Assembly: GCA_002327525.1 (NCBI GenBank)
Contig: DCWG01000120.1
Coordinates: 815 to 25,343 of the forward strand
Direction: 5' to 3'
From: Gammaproteobacteria bacterium UBA2168
GTDB taxonomy: Bacteria > Pseudomonadota > Gammaproteobacteria > Pseudomonadales > Azotimanducaceae
Length of the DNA stretch: 24,529 nucleotides
Part shown: piece after piece, positions 15,117 through 23,542 of the stretch
How positions within the stretch are numbered: the stretch's first letter is position 1
Layout: every line of letters begins with the position of its first letter
Notes under the pieces: model-generated
Database searches by the model: none
The model's input: only the letters and a program-made list of their open reading frames with translations
Told to the model about the DNA's origin: nothing
Program-made: the position numbers and the translations under genes

Positions 15117-16266
15117 AATACTCTACGACTTCGGTGCGGGGCGCTCCGACCCCGAGACCTTCCCTACCGAGGTGCTCAAGGAAGCAGCCGCGCGCGTGAT
15201 CGAACGCGAGGCGAGCGCACTCACCAACTACCCTGGCAACCTGGGTCACGCGGGCCTGCGCCGTGCGATGGCGGCGCGCGAGACTGAGCGTGAGGGTGTG
15301 CAGGTAGATCCTGAGCACCTGCTGCTCACGAACGGTTCCATGCAGGCAGTTACGCTCAGCGCCGAAGCTCTGCAGGACAACCCCGCAGACACGGTTATAT
15401 TGGAGGAGTACTCCTACCCCGGCACGCTGTCAGCCTACCGTTCCCTGCGCCTCGACATGGTCGGAATCCCGCTCGATGAAGGCGGTATGAAGATGGACGC
15501 GCTGGAGATGGAGCTCAAGCGCCTGCACAGGGAGGGGCGCACGCCCAAGTTCATCTACGCCATCTCCACCTATCAAAATCCAACTGGCTTTGTGATGCCG
15601 AAGGCACGAAGGCTCGAGATGATCGAACTCGCGCGCCGGTACGAAGTGCCGATCGTGGAGGACAATTGTTACGCGGACGTACACTACGAGGGAGACGTAG
15701 AACCAGCCGTGTACGCGCTGGATGACGATCCCAACCACATCTACCTGTGTTCGCTCTCCAAGATCCTGGCACCCGGTTTTCGCCTCGGCTACGTCTACGC
15801 CCGCCCGCCCATGCTCGAGAAGATCCTGGCGCGCCGCCACGACGCAGGCAGCAACTATTTCGCCAGCGCCATGGTCGCCGAGTTCTACAAGGACGGCATT
15901 GCAGCGCACGCCGCCCACACCAATCCACCGCTCAAGGCCAAACGCGATCTCACCTGCGACAAGCTGGAGGAAACCGCGGCTGATATCTGCCGCTGGTCGC
16001 GTCCGGTTGGCGGGCTGTTCATCTGGGTGCGCATACCAGATGACACAGACCGCCAGAAGCTCTACGAGCTGGCCCAATCGCGCGGAGTGAATTTCCTGCC
16101 CGGAATCGCGTTCCACTACCAGACGAAGAACGTGCCGTATCTGCGCCTGGCATTCGGACACCTGACACAGGAACAGATTGCACAGGGAGTGCCCATCCTC
16201 TCCCAGTGCATTCGTGAAACAAGAACCAGCAACGAGGCCATCACGTTCGACACGCTGTTCGACTAA
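15109..16266 (+). CDS. PLP-dependent class I/II aminotransferase
   Basis: A 385-residue fold-type I aminotransferase. Lys218 in SLSKILAPGFRLGY is the Schiff-base lysine. Asn157 (TYQNPTGF), Asp185 and Tyr188 (VEDNCYAD) and Arg225 line the cofactor. LTNYPGNLGHAGLRRAMA (38-55) matches the substrate-recognition loop of the 2-aminoadipate/kynurenine aminotransferase and MocR-catalytic-domain group. There is no N-terminal helix-turn-helix, so it is an enzyme and not a MocR regulator. Usual substrates are amino acids, but the tight coupling (start inside the TIM-barrel gene) says it acts on the same pathway, possibly aminating a keto intermediate or balancing nitrogen from an amino-sugar. Length is normal. 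No terminator is evident directly downstream. Confidence 0.92.
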   Translation: MSEILYDFGAGRSDPETFPTEVLKEAAARVIEREASALTNYPGNLGHAGLRRAMAARETEREGVQVDPEHLLLTNGSMQAVTLSAEALQDNPADTVILEEYSYPGTLSAYRSLRLDMVGIPLDEGGMKMDALEMELKRLHREGRTPKFIYAISTYQNPTGFVMPKARRLEMIELARRYEVPIVEDNCYADVHYEGDVEPAVYALDDDPNHIYLCSLSKILAPGFRLGYVYARPPMLEKILARRHDAGSNYFASAMVAEFYKDGIAAHAAHTNPPLKAKRDLTCDKLEETAADICRWSRPVGGLFIWVRIPDDTDRQKLYELAQSRGVNFLPGIAFHYQTKNVPYLRLAFGHLTQEQIAQGVPILSQCIRETRTSNEAITFDTLFD

Positions 16267-16426
16267 AGCCTCATGGACGGCTCGAACGACGCCATGGCTC
16301 TCCGGTCACCCACGAGCCTAAAAATATAACGAGTAGGGGCTTCAGCCATCCTGGCCAAGCTTTCAGGACCACCCGTCGGCATGGTTCGCCTCATCGAAGC
16401 GTGCCGGGGCACCTTGTCGCGCTTGA
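16267..16426. other. Non-coding spacer after the aminotransferase gene
   Basis: I see no gene, RNA or clear terminator here. A phrase resembling MVRLIEA is encoded near 16381 and might belong to the methyltransferase relic that follows, but the spacing is too long for the family. Confidence 0.4.
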
Positions 16427-16790
16427 ACAGACGCATGGGCCCCCCTTCTGGTCACCCAGGATTTCGTACACTACCCCTGGTTGTTTCAGTGCCTCTACGC
16501 ATTCATCGAGTTGGGCGTCGCGCATGAGCTGAATCGCAAAGACACCACGCCTTGTGCTAGCGTCGCCGAGCGTCTCGATCTGAATCCCGACACGCTGTAT
16601 CGGCTACTGTGTGCCTGCACGTTGGTCGATCTCGTCAGGGAACAGACCGGTGGCCGCTTCAGACTGACCACGATAGGGCATTCCTGCGCCGCACAGACCC
16701 GGGCAGCTCGATCCGATGCTCGGATACGAATCCGGCCGGAGATACCCGGCTAACCTCTGCATACGCGACACCGACCGTCAGAGCTACCGA
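16427..16790 (+). pseudogene. O-methyltransferase N-terminal relic, frameshifted
   Basis: The dimerisation domain of a class-I O-methyltransferase is readable in pieces across three frames. Frame one gives LFQCLYAFIELGVAHEL, then RLDLNPDTLYRLLCACTLV and RFRLTTIGH, matching the winged-helix pattern (ALYxAxELGIAxxL ... DPDALYRLLRAL ... GRFRLTPLG). Near 16680 the homologous reading moves to another frame as FLRRTDPGSSIR, and near 16714 to a third as MLGYESGRRYPANL. The SAM-binding Rossmann domain (about 200 residues) is absent: the sequence ends where the minus-strand flavin protein begins. The gene is dead by two frameshifts and a 3' deletion. The first frame opens at 16427 with no good start. 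Confidence 0.75.
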
Positions 16791-16839
16791 GACAGCGCCG
16801 AGGCCGTTGCGCACACACCGTTACGTCATGAATCGAATG

Positions 16840-17343
16840 TCATGAGTCGAACTTGGTGCCGGGAAGGTAGTACCGCGTCGCCCAGATGCCTTCGGGCGCC
16901 TCATCCGCCATCGGCATGCGCCAGCTTGTGACCGTCGCCTCCTCGAGCACCACTCGATACAACCCTCGCGGCTGGTCGATGGTGTTGTGGATATAGGCCG
17001 CGGCAGCGTCGGGCGGAACATAGCGTTCGGCAATGCGCCGGTAGCGGTCACGCCAGACATCGTCCTCGCCGACGTCATGCACGAGCTCCGCCTCCCCTTC
17101 AACCACGACCTTGCGATATGGATGCGGCTGCTCGTCGATGCACAATGCCACGCGCGGATCGCGGCGCAGACAGGCGAACCACTCCGATTTCTCGCGCGGT
17201 GTGAACCAGATCGCGCCTTCCTCGCGGATGAACCAGATCGGCGTGACCAGCGGGCGCCCATCATCACGCACCACCCCCACGCGCATCAGTACACCCGGCG
17301 CTCCCAGGAATTCCGCAAACTCAATGTCCGACAGTTTTGGCAT
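16840..17343 (-). CDS. Pyridoxamine 5'-phosphate oxidase-fold (FMN/F420-type) protein
   Basis: A 167-residue split-barrel protein. LMRVGVVRDDGRPLVTPIWFIREEGAIWF (about 19-48) and the following EKSEWFACLRRDPRVALCIDEQP are the core strands and helix of the PNPOx-like/F420-binding superfamily, in which R-x-G-R-P-x-V-x-P-I-W is typical. VVVEGEAELV and the C-terminal ATRYYLPGTKF complete the barrel. These proteins bind FMN, F420 or haem and reduce diverse substrates; which cofactor is used cannot be told, and F420 is not expected in most proteobacteria. The ATG at 17343 is the natural start. It is 26 nt downstream of the acyl-CoA dehydrogenase and likely shares its transcript. Its 3' end faces the methyltransferase relic. 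Confidence 0.88.
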   Translation of the reverse strand: MPKLSDIEFAEFLGAPGVLMRVGVVRDDGRPLVTPIWFIREEGAIWFTPREKSEWFACLRRDPRVALCIDEQPHPYRKVVVEGEAELVHDVGEDDVWRDRYRRIAERYVPPDAAAAYIHNTIDQPRGLYRVVLEEATVTSWRMPMADEAPEGIWATRYYLPGTKFDS

Positions 17344-17369
17344 AAATCGCCAACCTCGAAGCGCACGGG

Positions 17370-18626
17370 CTAGTTACCAAAATCCCATGTCTCTCCGGCG
17401 TGATATCGGCGCAGCACGTTCTTGGCAATCAGAATCTTGTGCACCTCATCGGGTCCGTCCGCGATACGCAGCGTGCGCGCACCCTGATACATGGAGGCGA
17501 ACGGCAGATCACCCGACACGCCGGCCGCCCCCCACACCTGAATGGCGCGATCCACCACCCGGTGATAGGCATGCGGCACATACACCTTGATCGAGGAGAT
17601 GTCGGTGCGCGGATCGGCCCCGCTCTCCATCTTCTCAGCACAATGGATGGTCATCAGACGCGCGCTCTGGATGTCCATGTAGCTGTCGGCGATGAAACCC
17701 TGCATGAACTGCTTGTTCTCAAGCTTCTCCCCGCCGTGCACCTCCCGCGTCATGATGCGCTCCACCATCAGGTCGAACGCGCGCCACATGGACCCGATGG
17801 AGTTCATGCAATGGTACACGCGACCCGCACCGAGTCGGTCCTGCGCGGCCTGGTGTCCGGTACCGGTACGGCCCAGCTGATTTTCCTTCGGCACCCGTAC
17901 GTTGTCGTAGATGATCTCGCAATGGCTCGATGACCTGCCCCACACCGGCACACCGCGCACGATATTCACACCCGGCGTTTTCCGCGGCACGATGATCTGT
18001 GTCATCTTGTCGTTATCCGCGCCGGGATCATCCAGATCAGCCGTCCGGCACATGACGATATAGAAGTCCGCCGCGAGACCGTTGGAGGTGAACCACTTGT
18101 GGCCGTTGATGACCCACTCGTCTCCCTCGAGTACAGCACGCGTGGTGATCGAACGCGGATCAGAACCGGGGTTGTGCGGTTCCGTCATCGAAAACCCGGA
18201 TTGCATGCGCCCTTCGGTGAGCGGTTTGAGCCACTGCTCGTGCTGTTCTGGGGTACCGTACTTCACCAGTATCTTCTGGTTGCCCGAGTTGGGCGCCACC
18301 ACGCCGAACAAGGATGCGGCACCCGGTGAGTAGGCAAGCACCTCGTTCATGTAGGCATGCTGCATGAACGAAAGGCCCATGCCGCCGAATTCTTCCGGCA
18401 GGTGCGGCGCCCATAGCTTGCGCTCCTTAACCTTGTCCTGAATCTGGTGGCGTAGTTCGCGCGCCTCCTGGATGACCTCTTTGGACGCACTGGCGCCGTC
18501 CGAGACCCACCCCCAGAGCTTGTCCTCATAGGGAAGAATGTCTTCATTGACGATTTCTGCTGTACCGAGGCGTATTTCGTTCACCTCGTCATCGAGCGCC
18601 GGTACGGGCTTGACGTTCATTGCCAT
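17370..18626 (-). CDS. Acyl-CoA dehydrogenase family protein
   Basis: A 418-residue FAD enzyme. FSMTEPHNPGSDP at 145-157 is the FAD-binding signature (F-x-M-T-E-P), WVINGHKWFTSNG at 171-183 the mid-domain signature. QVWGAAGVSGDLPFASMY (363-380) followed by RTLRIADGPDEVH (384-396) is the C-terminal helix and base region, with Asp at the position where short- and medium-chain enzymes carry Glu; this ADGPDEVH form is typical of the ACAD11-like long-chain branch. It would form 2-enoyl-CoA from acyl-CoA, passing electrons to ETF. GGGAGG precedes the ATG at 18626; a longer open frame to 18701 is not supported. It diverges from the MBL-fold gene over 133 bp. Confidence 0.94.
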   Translation of the reverse strand: MAMNVKPVPALDDEVNEIRLGTAEIVNEDILPYEDKLWGWVSDGASASKEVIQEARELRHQIQDKVKERKLWAPHLPEEFGGMGLSFMQHAYMNEVLAYSPGAASLFGVVAPNSGNQKILVKYGTPEQHEQWLKPLTEGRMQSGFSMTEPHNPGSDPRSITTRAVLEGDEWVINGHKWFTSNGLAADFYIVMCRTADLDDPGADNDKMTQIIVPRKTPGVNIVRGVPVWGRSSSHCEIIYDNVRVPKENQLGRTGTGHQAAQDRLGAGRVYHCMNSIGSMWRAFDLMVERIMTREVHGGEKLENKQFMQGFIADSYMDIQSARLMTIHCAEKMESGADPRTDISSIKVYVPHAYHRVVDRAIQVWGAAGVSGDLPFASMYQGARTLRIADGPDEVHKILIAKNVLRRYHAGETWDFGN

Positions 18627-18759
18627 GGGTGCCTCCCTTCCCAAAAACGTAGGCAGATAAACTAACGCAATGACCCCCGTTCTGTATACTGTGCCGTCCA
18701 ACCGCGCCCTCTCACGCGCGCTTTGTCACTCAAGAGCTACCCCGACCCAACACCTGACC

Positions 18760-19860
18760 ATGGCCGATCTGACCTACCCCTACGACAAGCATCCGGAACC
18801 CGGCGAGACGCTGGAAATCGCCGAGGGCGTACGCTGGCTGACCATGCCGATGGGTGGTTCGCTCAACCACATCAATCTCTACCTGCTGGAAGACAGCGAT
18901 GGCTGGTGGGTCGTGGACACAGGCCTGAGCATTGCGCAAACAGCCGACCTGTGGCACCAGGTGTTCGACAAGGAACTGGGCGGTAAGCCCGTGAAGGCCG
19001 TGGTCTGCACGCACTTTCATCCGGATCACATCGGTCAGTCCAGCATGATCACCGATCACTTCCGGTGTCCTTTGTATATGACCCGTTCCGAGTACTACCA
19101 GGCGCGTGCCTTCTCCGGCGGACCCGGTTCGCAATCAAGCTGGATCGGGGAGGAGTTCTACGTGCGCGCCGGTATGCCGCGGTCCTATCTCCAGGAGATG
19201 GCGAAGATGTGGGAGCAGCGCTCTTCTCACGGCATGGCCATGCCAGACCTGCCATCCGGATATCACCGCCTTCACAAAGGCGACACGCTCACCATCGGCG
19301 CCCACGACTGGCGCGTCGCGGTGGGTTCAGGACATTCGCCGGAGCATGCCTGCCTGTACTGTGCGGCACTCGGCATCATGATTTCGGGTGATCAGATCCT
19401 GCCGGTCATCACCTCCAATGTCAGCGTTCATCCCGCGGAACCCGAAGCCAACCCGCTAAAGGACTGGATGGAGTCTCACGACAGATTTCTGGCGACCCCA
19501 GATTCCACACTCATCCTGCCCGCGCATAACCTGCCCTTCTATGGCGTGCGGGCGCGCCTGCGCGAGCTGATCAGCCACCACGAAGATCGCATGCTGGCCA
19601 TCGAGGAGCACTGCGTCGAACCGGCGCTCGCGAAAGAGCTGTTGCCGGTGCTGTTTGCCCGCGAGCTGGATTCGGGGCAGATGATGATGGCGCTGGGTGA
19701 AGCCATCGCGCATCTGCATCTGCTCATGCTGCGCAACCGCATCGAACGCCAACTGCACGAAGACGGGCACTACCGCTTTCTCTCCATCGATCCCGATCTG
19801 GCACGCCGCGCGCATCCCGACTCACACGACGCGCCGAGCGACGGCCCGATAATGGTATAG
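18760..19860 (+). CDS. Metallo-beta-lactamase-fold hydrolase
   Basis: A 366-residue binuclear metal hydrolase. THFHPDHIG gives His85, His87, Asp89 and His90; GHSPEH gives His192; SGDQILP gives Asp211; LPAHNLPF supplies the last His near 252. About 110 extra C-terminal residues, mostly helical, extend beyond the hydrolase core, as in the MBL proteins with a winged-helix-like tail (LACTB2-like/beta-lactamase-associated domain). A hydrolytic role on a thioester, lactone or phosphodiester is possible; neighbouring acyl-CoA dehydrogenase would suit a thioesterase, which is an inference. The ATG at 18760 is chosen over the upstream frame from 18670. A good -10 (TATACT at 18685-18690) has no matching -35. 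The small membrane protein follows by 24 nt. Confidence 0.9.
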   Translation: MADLTYPYDKHPEPGETLEIAEGVRWLTMPMGGSLNHINLYLLEDSDGWWVVDTGLSIAQTADLWHQVFDKELGGKPVKAVVCTHFHPDHIGQSSMITDHFRCPLYMTRSEYYQARAFSGGPGSQSSWIGEEFYVRAGMPRSYLQEMAKMWEQRSSHGMAMPDLPSGYHRLHKGDTLTIGAHDWRVAVGSGHSPEHACLYCAALGIMISGDQILPVITSNVSVHPAEPEANPLKDWMESHDRFLATPDSTLILPAHNLPFYGVRARLRELISHHEDRMLAIEEHCVEPALAKELLPVLFARELDSGQMMMALGEAIAHLHLLMLRNRIERQLHEDGHYRFLSIDPDLARRAHPDSHDAPSDGPIMV

Positions 19861-19884
19861 GGCCGTGTTACAGGGAACGCGAGC

Positions 19885-20166
19885 TTGAAGCGCGAAGAAC
19901 TCACACACTGGGTGACAGCATTCACCTACCGCACCCTGCACTGGGGATACAACCGCGTTCCGCTGGGTGTGCGCTCCTTCATCGGAGTGCTGTTTCTCAT
20001 CGGCGGTATGTTCGGCTTCCTGCCGGTGCTCGGTTTCTGGATGATCCCCCTGGGACTCGCCCTGATCGCGCTGGATCTACCCTTCACCCGCCACAAGATC
20101 GTGGACTGGATGCACCGTCTGAAAGCAAAGCTGGATGCCGCGAATCAGCCGACGTCCAACCAGTGA
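19885..20166 (+). CDS. Small membrane protein, 93 residues
   Basis: A conserved-looking but unnamed inner-membrane protein. Residues about 31-63 form two closely spaced hydrophobic segments with SFIGVLFLIGGMFGFLPVLG then FWMIPLGLALIALDLPF, separated by a tight turn and flanked by basic residues (KRE at the start, RHK after). The N-terminal part (HWVTAFTYRTLHWGYNRVP) is aromatic and amphipathic. The FLPVLGFWMIPLG motif recurs in short proteobacterial membrane proteins, as far as I recall. The only in-frame start near the domain boundary is TTG at 19885, with AGGGA at moderate spacing. Its 3' end overlaps the convergent MBL gene by 22 nt, which is unusual but possible. Function is unknown. Confidence 0.72.
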   Translation: MKREELTHWVTAFTYRTLHWGYNRVPLGVRSFIGVLFLIGGMFGFLPVLGFWMIPLGLALIALDLPFTRHKIVDWMHRLKAKLDAANQPTSNQ

Positions 20167-21011
20167 CCGCCCGAATCCAGCACTTTGATGTGTCCGGCCG
20201 TGGGCGTGGCAAAGTGCGTGCCGATGATCAGCACATCCTCACCCGCGTAACGTTGCAGCAATGAATCCCGCGTCTGACGCCCCTGCGCCTGATCGTAGTC
20301 GGCGGAACTGCACCAGTCGGTGCGCGTCATCTGCACCGGATGATGTATGCAGTCACCCGTGATCAGGGCTTCCTCACCACTGGATGTGATGTGAACGCTG
20401 ACGTGGCCCGGCGTGTGGCCGGGCGTCGGCTCGAGGCGTATGCCATCGCAGATCTCGTGCGTCGAATCCACGAAATCAACCAAGCCGGCTTCGACCACTG
20501 GCCGCACCGAATCTGCCAGCACCGGGCCGTAGGTGGCGTCGTCCTCGTTGGCGTCCCAGTAGGCCCATTCATCCTGCGCGATCAGATAGCGGGCGTTTTC
20601 GAACGTCGGCACCCACGTACCTTCGATCAGCATCGTGTTCCAGCCAACGTGGTCGACGTGCAGATGCGTGCACATCACTGTATCAACGCTTTCACGCGGA
20701 TACCCCGCCGCCACCAGATCATCCAGAAAAGCGGTCTGCAGGTGGTTCCAGTTGGGGATATTGCGTTCCTTGTCGTTGCCGACACAGGTATCTACGATGA
20801 TGCGCCGCGATCCCGTGTCGACCACCAGCGCATGGATGCTCATGATGAGGTTGCCTTGCGCATCCATGAAATGCGGCGCCATCCAATCGATCGACAGACA
20901 TGCCTCCCGGGTTGCATCCGGAAGGATAAAGCGGGTTCCCCCGGCAATTTCCATCTCCACGATGCGCGTTATCTTCACGTCCCCTACCTGCCATTGATTC
21001 GCCACGCTCAA
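20145..21011 (-). CDS. Metallo-beta-lactamase-fold hydrolase (lactonase/parathion-hydrolase-like)
   Basis: A 288-residue MBL-fold enzyme of a branch different from the one at 18760. THLHVDHVG gives His116, His118, Asp120 and His121; TPGHTPGHV gives His199; ITGDCIHH gives Asp220; and GTHFATPTAGHI gives His266. This order, and the Trp-rich TCVGNDKERNIPNW, match the MBL hydrolases related to AHL lactonases and methyl parathion hydrolases. It probably hydrolyses a small ester, lactone or amide in the cytoplasm; quorum quenching is possible but unproven. TTG at 21011, with GGGAG 7 nt before, is preferred because the alternative GTG at 21053 puts the ribosome-binding site inside the gene. It diverges from the FATP-type ligase over 126 bp. 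Confidence 0.88.
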   Translation of the reverse strand: MSVANQWQVGDVKITRIVEMEIAGGTRFILPDATREACLSIDWMAPHFMDAQGNLIMSIHALVVDTGSRRIIVDTCVGNDKERNIPNWNHLQTAFLDDLVAAGYPRESVDTVMCTHLHVDHVGWNTMLIEGTWVPTFENARYLIAQDEWAYWDANEDDATYGPVLADSVRPVVEAGLVDFVDSTHEICDGIRLEPTPGHTPGHVSVHITSSGEEALITGDCIHHPVQMTRTDWCSSADYDQAQGRQTRDSLLQRYAGEDVLIIGTHFATPTAGHIKVLDSGGHWLDVG

Positions 21012-21058
21012 TTCACATCTCCCTCGGGTGTCTGATCCCGAAGCATAAAACACACGCC

Positions 21059-21087
21059 TTGCTGAAGGGAGGGGCGCTGGCTATCTT
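21059..21087 (+). promoter_or_regulatory. Candidate promoter for the FATP-type ligase operon
   Basis: TTGCTG (21059-21064) and TATCTT (21082-21087) are separated by exactly 17 nt in the gap between the MBL hydrolase and the ligase. Matches to consensus are moderate (3/6 and 4/6). Predicted transcription would start about 44 nt before the GTG at 21138. Confidence 0.3.
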
Positions 21088-21137
21088 TGGTCACCTACGG
21101 CGTGCGCACATCGCAAGGCAAGCAGAGGTATTATCTC

Positions 21138-22946
21138 GTGGGACTCAGAGACTTCGTTTCGACACTCAGGGAAGTGCCAACGCTGTTGGCACTGAAAAAG
21201 GGGATGAAGCCGAGGTCCGTGGAGGAGATCGACTCCATCGCAGCACAGGTAGAAGACAAAGCCGAGCGCTTCGGCGAGCGAACGGCCGCCATCTTTGAGG
21301 GTAGTAGCGTCACCTGGTCGGCGCTCAACCATACGGCCAACCGCTATGCGCGCCAGTTCAAGGCCACGGGTGTGGGCAAGGGCGACACGGTCAGCGTGAT
21401 GATGGAGAACCGCATCGAGTTCCTTGCTGTCATGATTGCGCTCAGCAAACTCGGCGCCGTCGCGGGCCTGATCAACACCAACCTGCGCGAACGGCCGCTG
21501 GTGCACTGTATCGCCATAACCGAATCGAAGATGTGCGTGTTCGGCGAGGAACTCACCGAAGCATTGGCGCAGGTGAAGTCGGAATTGCCCCTCACAGAGG
21601 GCAGCGACTATGTGTTCGTGCCTGATTCGGGCACACACCCGGCACCCAACTGGGCAACCGATCTCGTCGCGGCCAGCGCCGACCATCCGGCGGACAATCT
21701 GCCGGACTCAAGATCGGTGGCGCTCGGCGACAGCGCCATGTACCTGTTTACCTCGGGTACCACGGGGCTGCCGAAGGCAGCCGTGGTCTCCAACCGGCGC
21801 TACCTGCAAAGCGCGGCCCTGGCCTCGCAGGCGGGTCTGCGCTGTAGCGAGCACGACATCCTGTACATCTGCCTGCCGCTTTATCACGGCACCGGCCTCA
21901 TGATAGGGGCGGGATCCGCGTTCACCTCGGGTGCGGCGATGTTCATACGCCGCAAGTTCTCGGCAAGCAACTTCCTGCGCGAGGTGCGCGAGCACCAGGC
22001 CACCTGCCTGATCTACATCGGCGAACTGTGCCGCTATCTAATGAACACACCCAGACAGGCCGACGATCACATCAACCCACTGCGAAACATCATGGGCAAC
22101 GGCCTGCGCCCTGACATATGGCTCGAGTTCAAGAATCGCTACGGCATCGAACGCATCTCGGAGTTCTATGGGGCAAGCGAGGGTAACGCAGCCTTCGCCA
22201 ACCTGATGAACAAAGACCAGACCATTGGCATGACCACCTCCGAAATTGCACTCGTGCGCTACGATGTCCACGACGACGAGATGGCGCTGGATGAGGCTGG
22301 CCGCTGTATCCACGTGGAGGATGGCGAACCTGGTTTGCTGCTCGCAAGGATCAACGAACAAGCCGTGTTCGAAGGCTACACCAACCCGGAGGCAACGGAG
22401 AAGAAGATCGTGCGGAACGCTTTCGAGGACGGTGATGCCTGGTTCAACTCCGGCGACCTTCTGCGCGTAATCGACGCCGGGTTCACGCTCGGCTACCCCC
22501 ACTACCAGTTCATCGACCGCATCGGTGACACATTTCGCTGGAAATCAGAAAACGTGTCCACCAACGAGGTGGGCGAGATCATAAACGGTTTCGCAGAGGT
22601 ACAGTTCAGCAACGTATACGGTGTGGAGGTGCCAAACGCGGACGGCCGTGCCGGTATGGCGGCACTACTGCTGGACGAGCAACTCACGCAACTGGACGTC
22701 GAGCGTTTCTCCAAGTACGTGAACCACGAACTGCCCGCCTACGCGCGTCCGGTGTTCCTGCGCATTCAGGCCGACATAGACGTCACCGGCACTTTCAAGA
22801 TGGTGAAGGGCGATCTGCGCGAACAGGCCTACGATCTCGACACCGTAGAAGATCCGCTGTACGTGTGGAAACCGCACGGCGAAGGGTACGAGCCGCTCGA
22901 CGCCGACTATGCGGCCGTCATCGCACGGGGCGAGGCAGGTTTCTAG
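21138..22946 (+). CDS. Long-chain/very-long-chain acyl-CoA synthetase (FATP/FadD6-like)
   Basis: A 602-residue class I adenylate-forming enzyme of the fatty-acid transport protein/very-long-chain acyl-CoA synthetase branch. Its phosphate loop is FTSGTTGLPKAA at 204-215; EFYGASEGN follows about 150 residues later; the branch-specific block IDRIGDTFRWKSENVST corresponds to FATP motif 2; and TGTFKMVKGDLREQ carries the C-terminal lysine. MNHTANRYAR-like residues and PLYHGTG are also typical. It activates long or bulky acyl chains, possibly sterol side chains, with ATP and CoA, usually at the inner membrane. GTG at 21138 is preceded by AGAGG, and the longer frame from 21087 is poorly supported. 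It overlaps the next gene by 1 nt (TAGTG). Confidence 0.92.
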   Translation: MGLRDFVSTLREVPTLLALKKGMKPRSVEEIDSIAAQVEDKAERFGERTAAIFEGSSVTWSALNHTANRYARQFKATGVGKGDTVSVMMENRIEFLAVMIALSKLGAVAGLINTNLRERPLVHCIAITESKMCVFGEELTEALAQVKSELPLTEGSDYVFVPDSGTHPAPNWATDLVAASADHPADNLPDSRSVALGDSAMYLFTSGTTGLPKAAVVSNRRYLQSAALASQAGLRCSEHDILYICLPLYHGTGLMIGAGSAFTSGAAMFIRRKFSASNFLREVREHQATCLIYIGELCRYLMNTPRQADDHINPLRNIMGNGLRPDIWLEFKNRYGIERISEFYGASEGNAAFANLMNKDQTIGMTTSEIALVRYDVHDDEMALDEAGRCIHVEDGEPGLLLARINEQAVFEGYTNPEATEKKIVRNAFEDGDAWFNSGDLLRVIDAGFTLGYPHYQFIDRIGDTFRWKSENVSTNEVGEIINGFAEVQFSNVYGVEVPNADGRAGMAALLLDEQLTQLDVERFSKYVNHELPAYARPVFLRIQADIDVTGTFKMVKGDLREQAYDLDTVEDPLYVWKPHGEGYEPLDADYAAVIARGEAGF

Positions 22947-23542
22947 TGGATTTCGCACTACGTTGCGATTGCGGCACCGTACGAGGCTCTGCACAAGATG
23001 TCTCGCCAGGTCTGACCAATCGTGTGATCTGTTACTGCAGTACCTGCCAGGCATTTGCGCACTACTTGGGCCGCGGCGCCGACATACTCGATGCCAACGG
23101 CGGATCCGGCATCGTCCAGTTCTCTCAGGGTCGCCTGCGCCTCGATCAGGGAGCGCAACGGCTGGCCTGTGTGCGGCTGACCGAGAACGGGCCGCTGCGA
23201 TGGTATGCCGACTGCTGCAAGAGCCCTATTGGCAACACACCGTCCAACCGCAAGTTACCGTCCATCGGTTTGTCGACCAACTGGATCGATGTCGAGGTAT
23301 CCGGCTGCACACTCGATGCGCTGCTGGGTCCGGTTCGCCACGTCGGTTACCCGGACCACGCCGTTGGCGACACCTCTGACCTGCCTGTGGGTACTCACTC
23401 CCTGCGCGCCACCATTCGGCGTTTCTACAAGATAGTTCTGAGTGCGCGCCTGCACGGTGACCGTAAGCGATCGCCGTTCTTCGATGCGGCGACAGGCAAA
23501 CCAATGGCCGATCCCCGCGAAGACGAGCGTGCCGACGACTGA
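22946..23542 (+). CDS. DUF6151 (GFA-like cysteine-rich) family protein
   Basis: A 198-residue protein resembling the GFA/CENP-V zinc-binding fold. Cys7 and Cys9 (RCDCGTVRG), Cys31 and Cys34 (CYCSTCQAF) and the Cys90-Cys91 pair (WYADCCKSPIGN) recapitulate the C-x-C...C-x2-C...C pattern of glutathione-dependent formaldehyde-activating enzymes and relatives. The long DILDANGGSGIVQF segment and the GDRKRSPFFD near the C-terminus match DUF6151 as I recall it. Metal binding is likely; the reaction is unknown. The GTG start overlaps the ligase stop (TAGTG), so translation is probably coupled. A longer frame from 22865 lies inside the ligase gene and is rejected. Confidence 0.85.
   Translation: MDFALRCDCGTVRGSAQDVSPGLTNRVICYCSTCQAFAHYLGRGADILDANGGSGIVQFSQGRLRLDQGAQRLACVRLTENGPLRWYADCCKSPIGNTPSNRKLPSIGLSTNWIDVEVSGCTLDALLGPVRHVGYPDHAVGDTSDLPVGTHSLRATIRRFYKIVLSARLHGDRKRSPFFDAATGKPMADPREDERADD

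Noticed and set aside
15430..16161. 243-residue open frame on the minus strand
   Set aside because: Antisense to the aminotransferase active-site region; no domain recognised.
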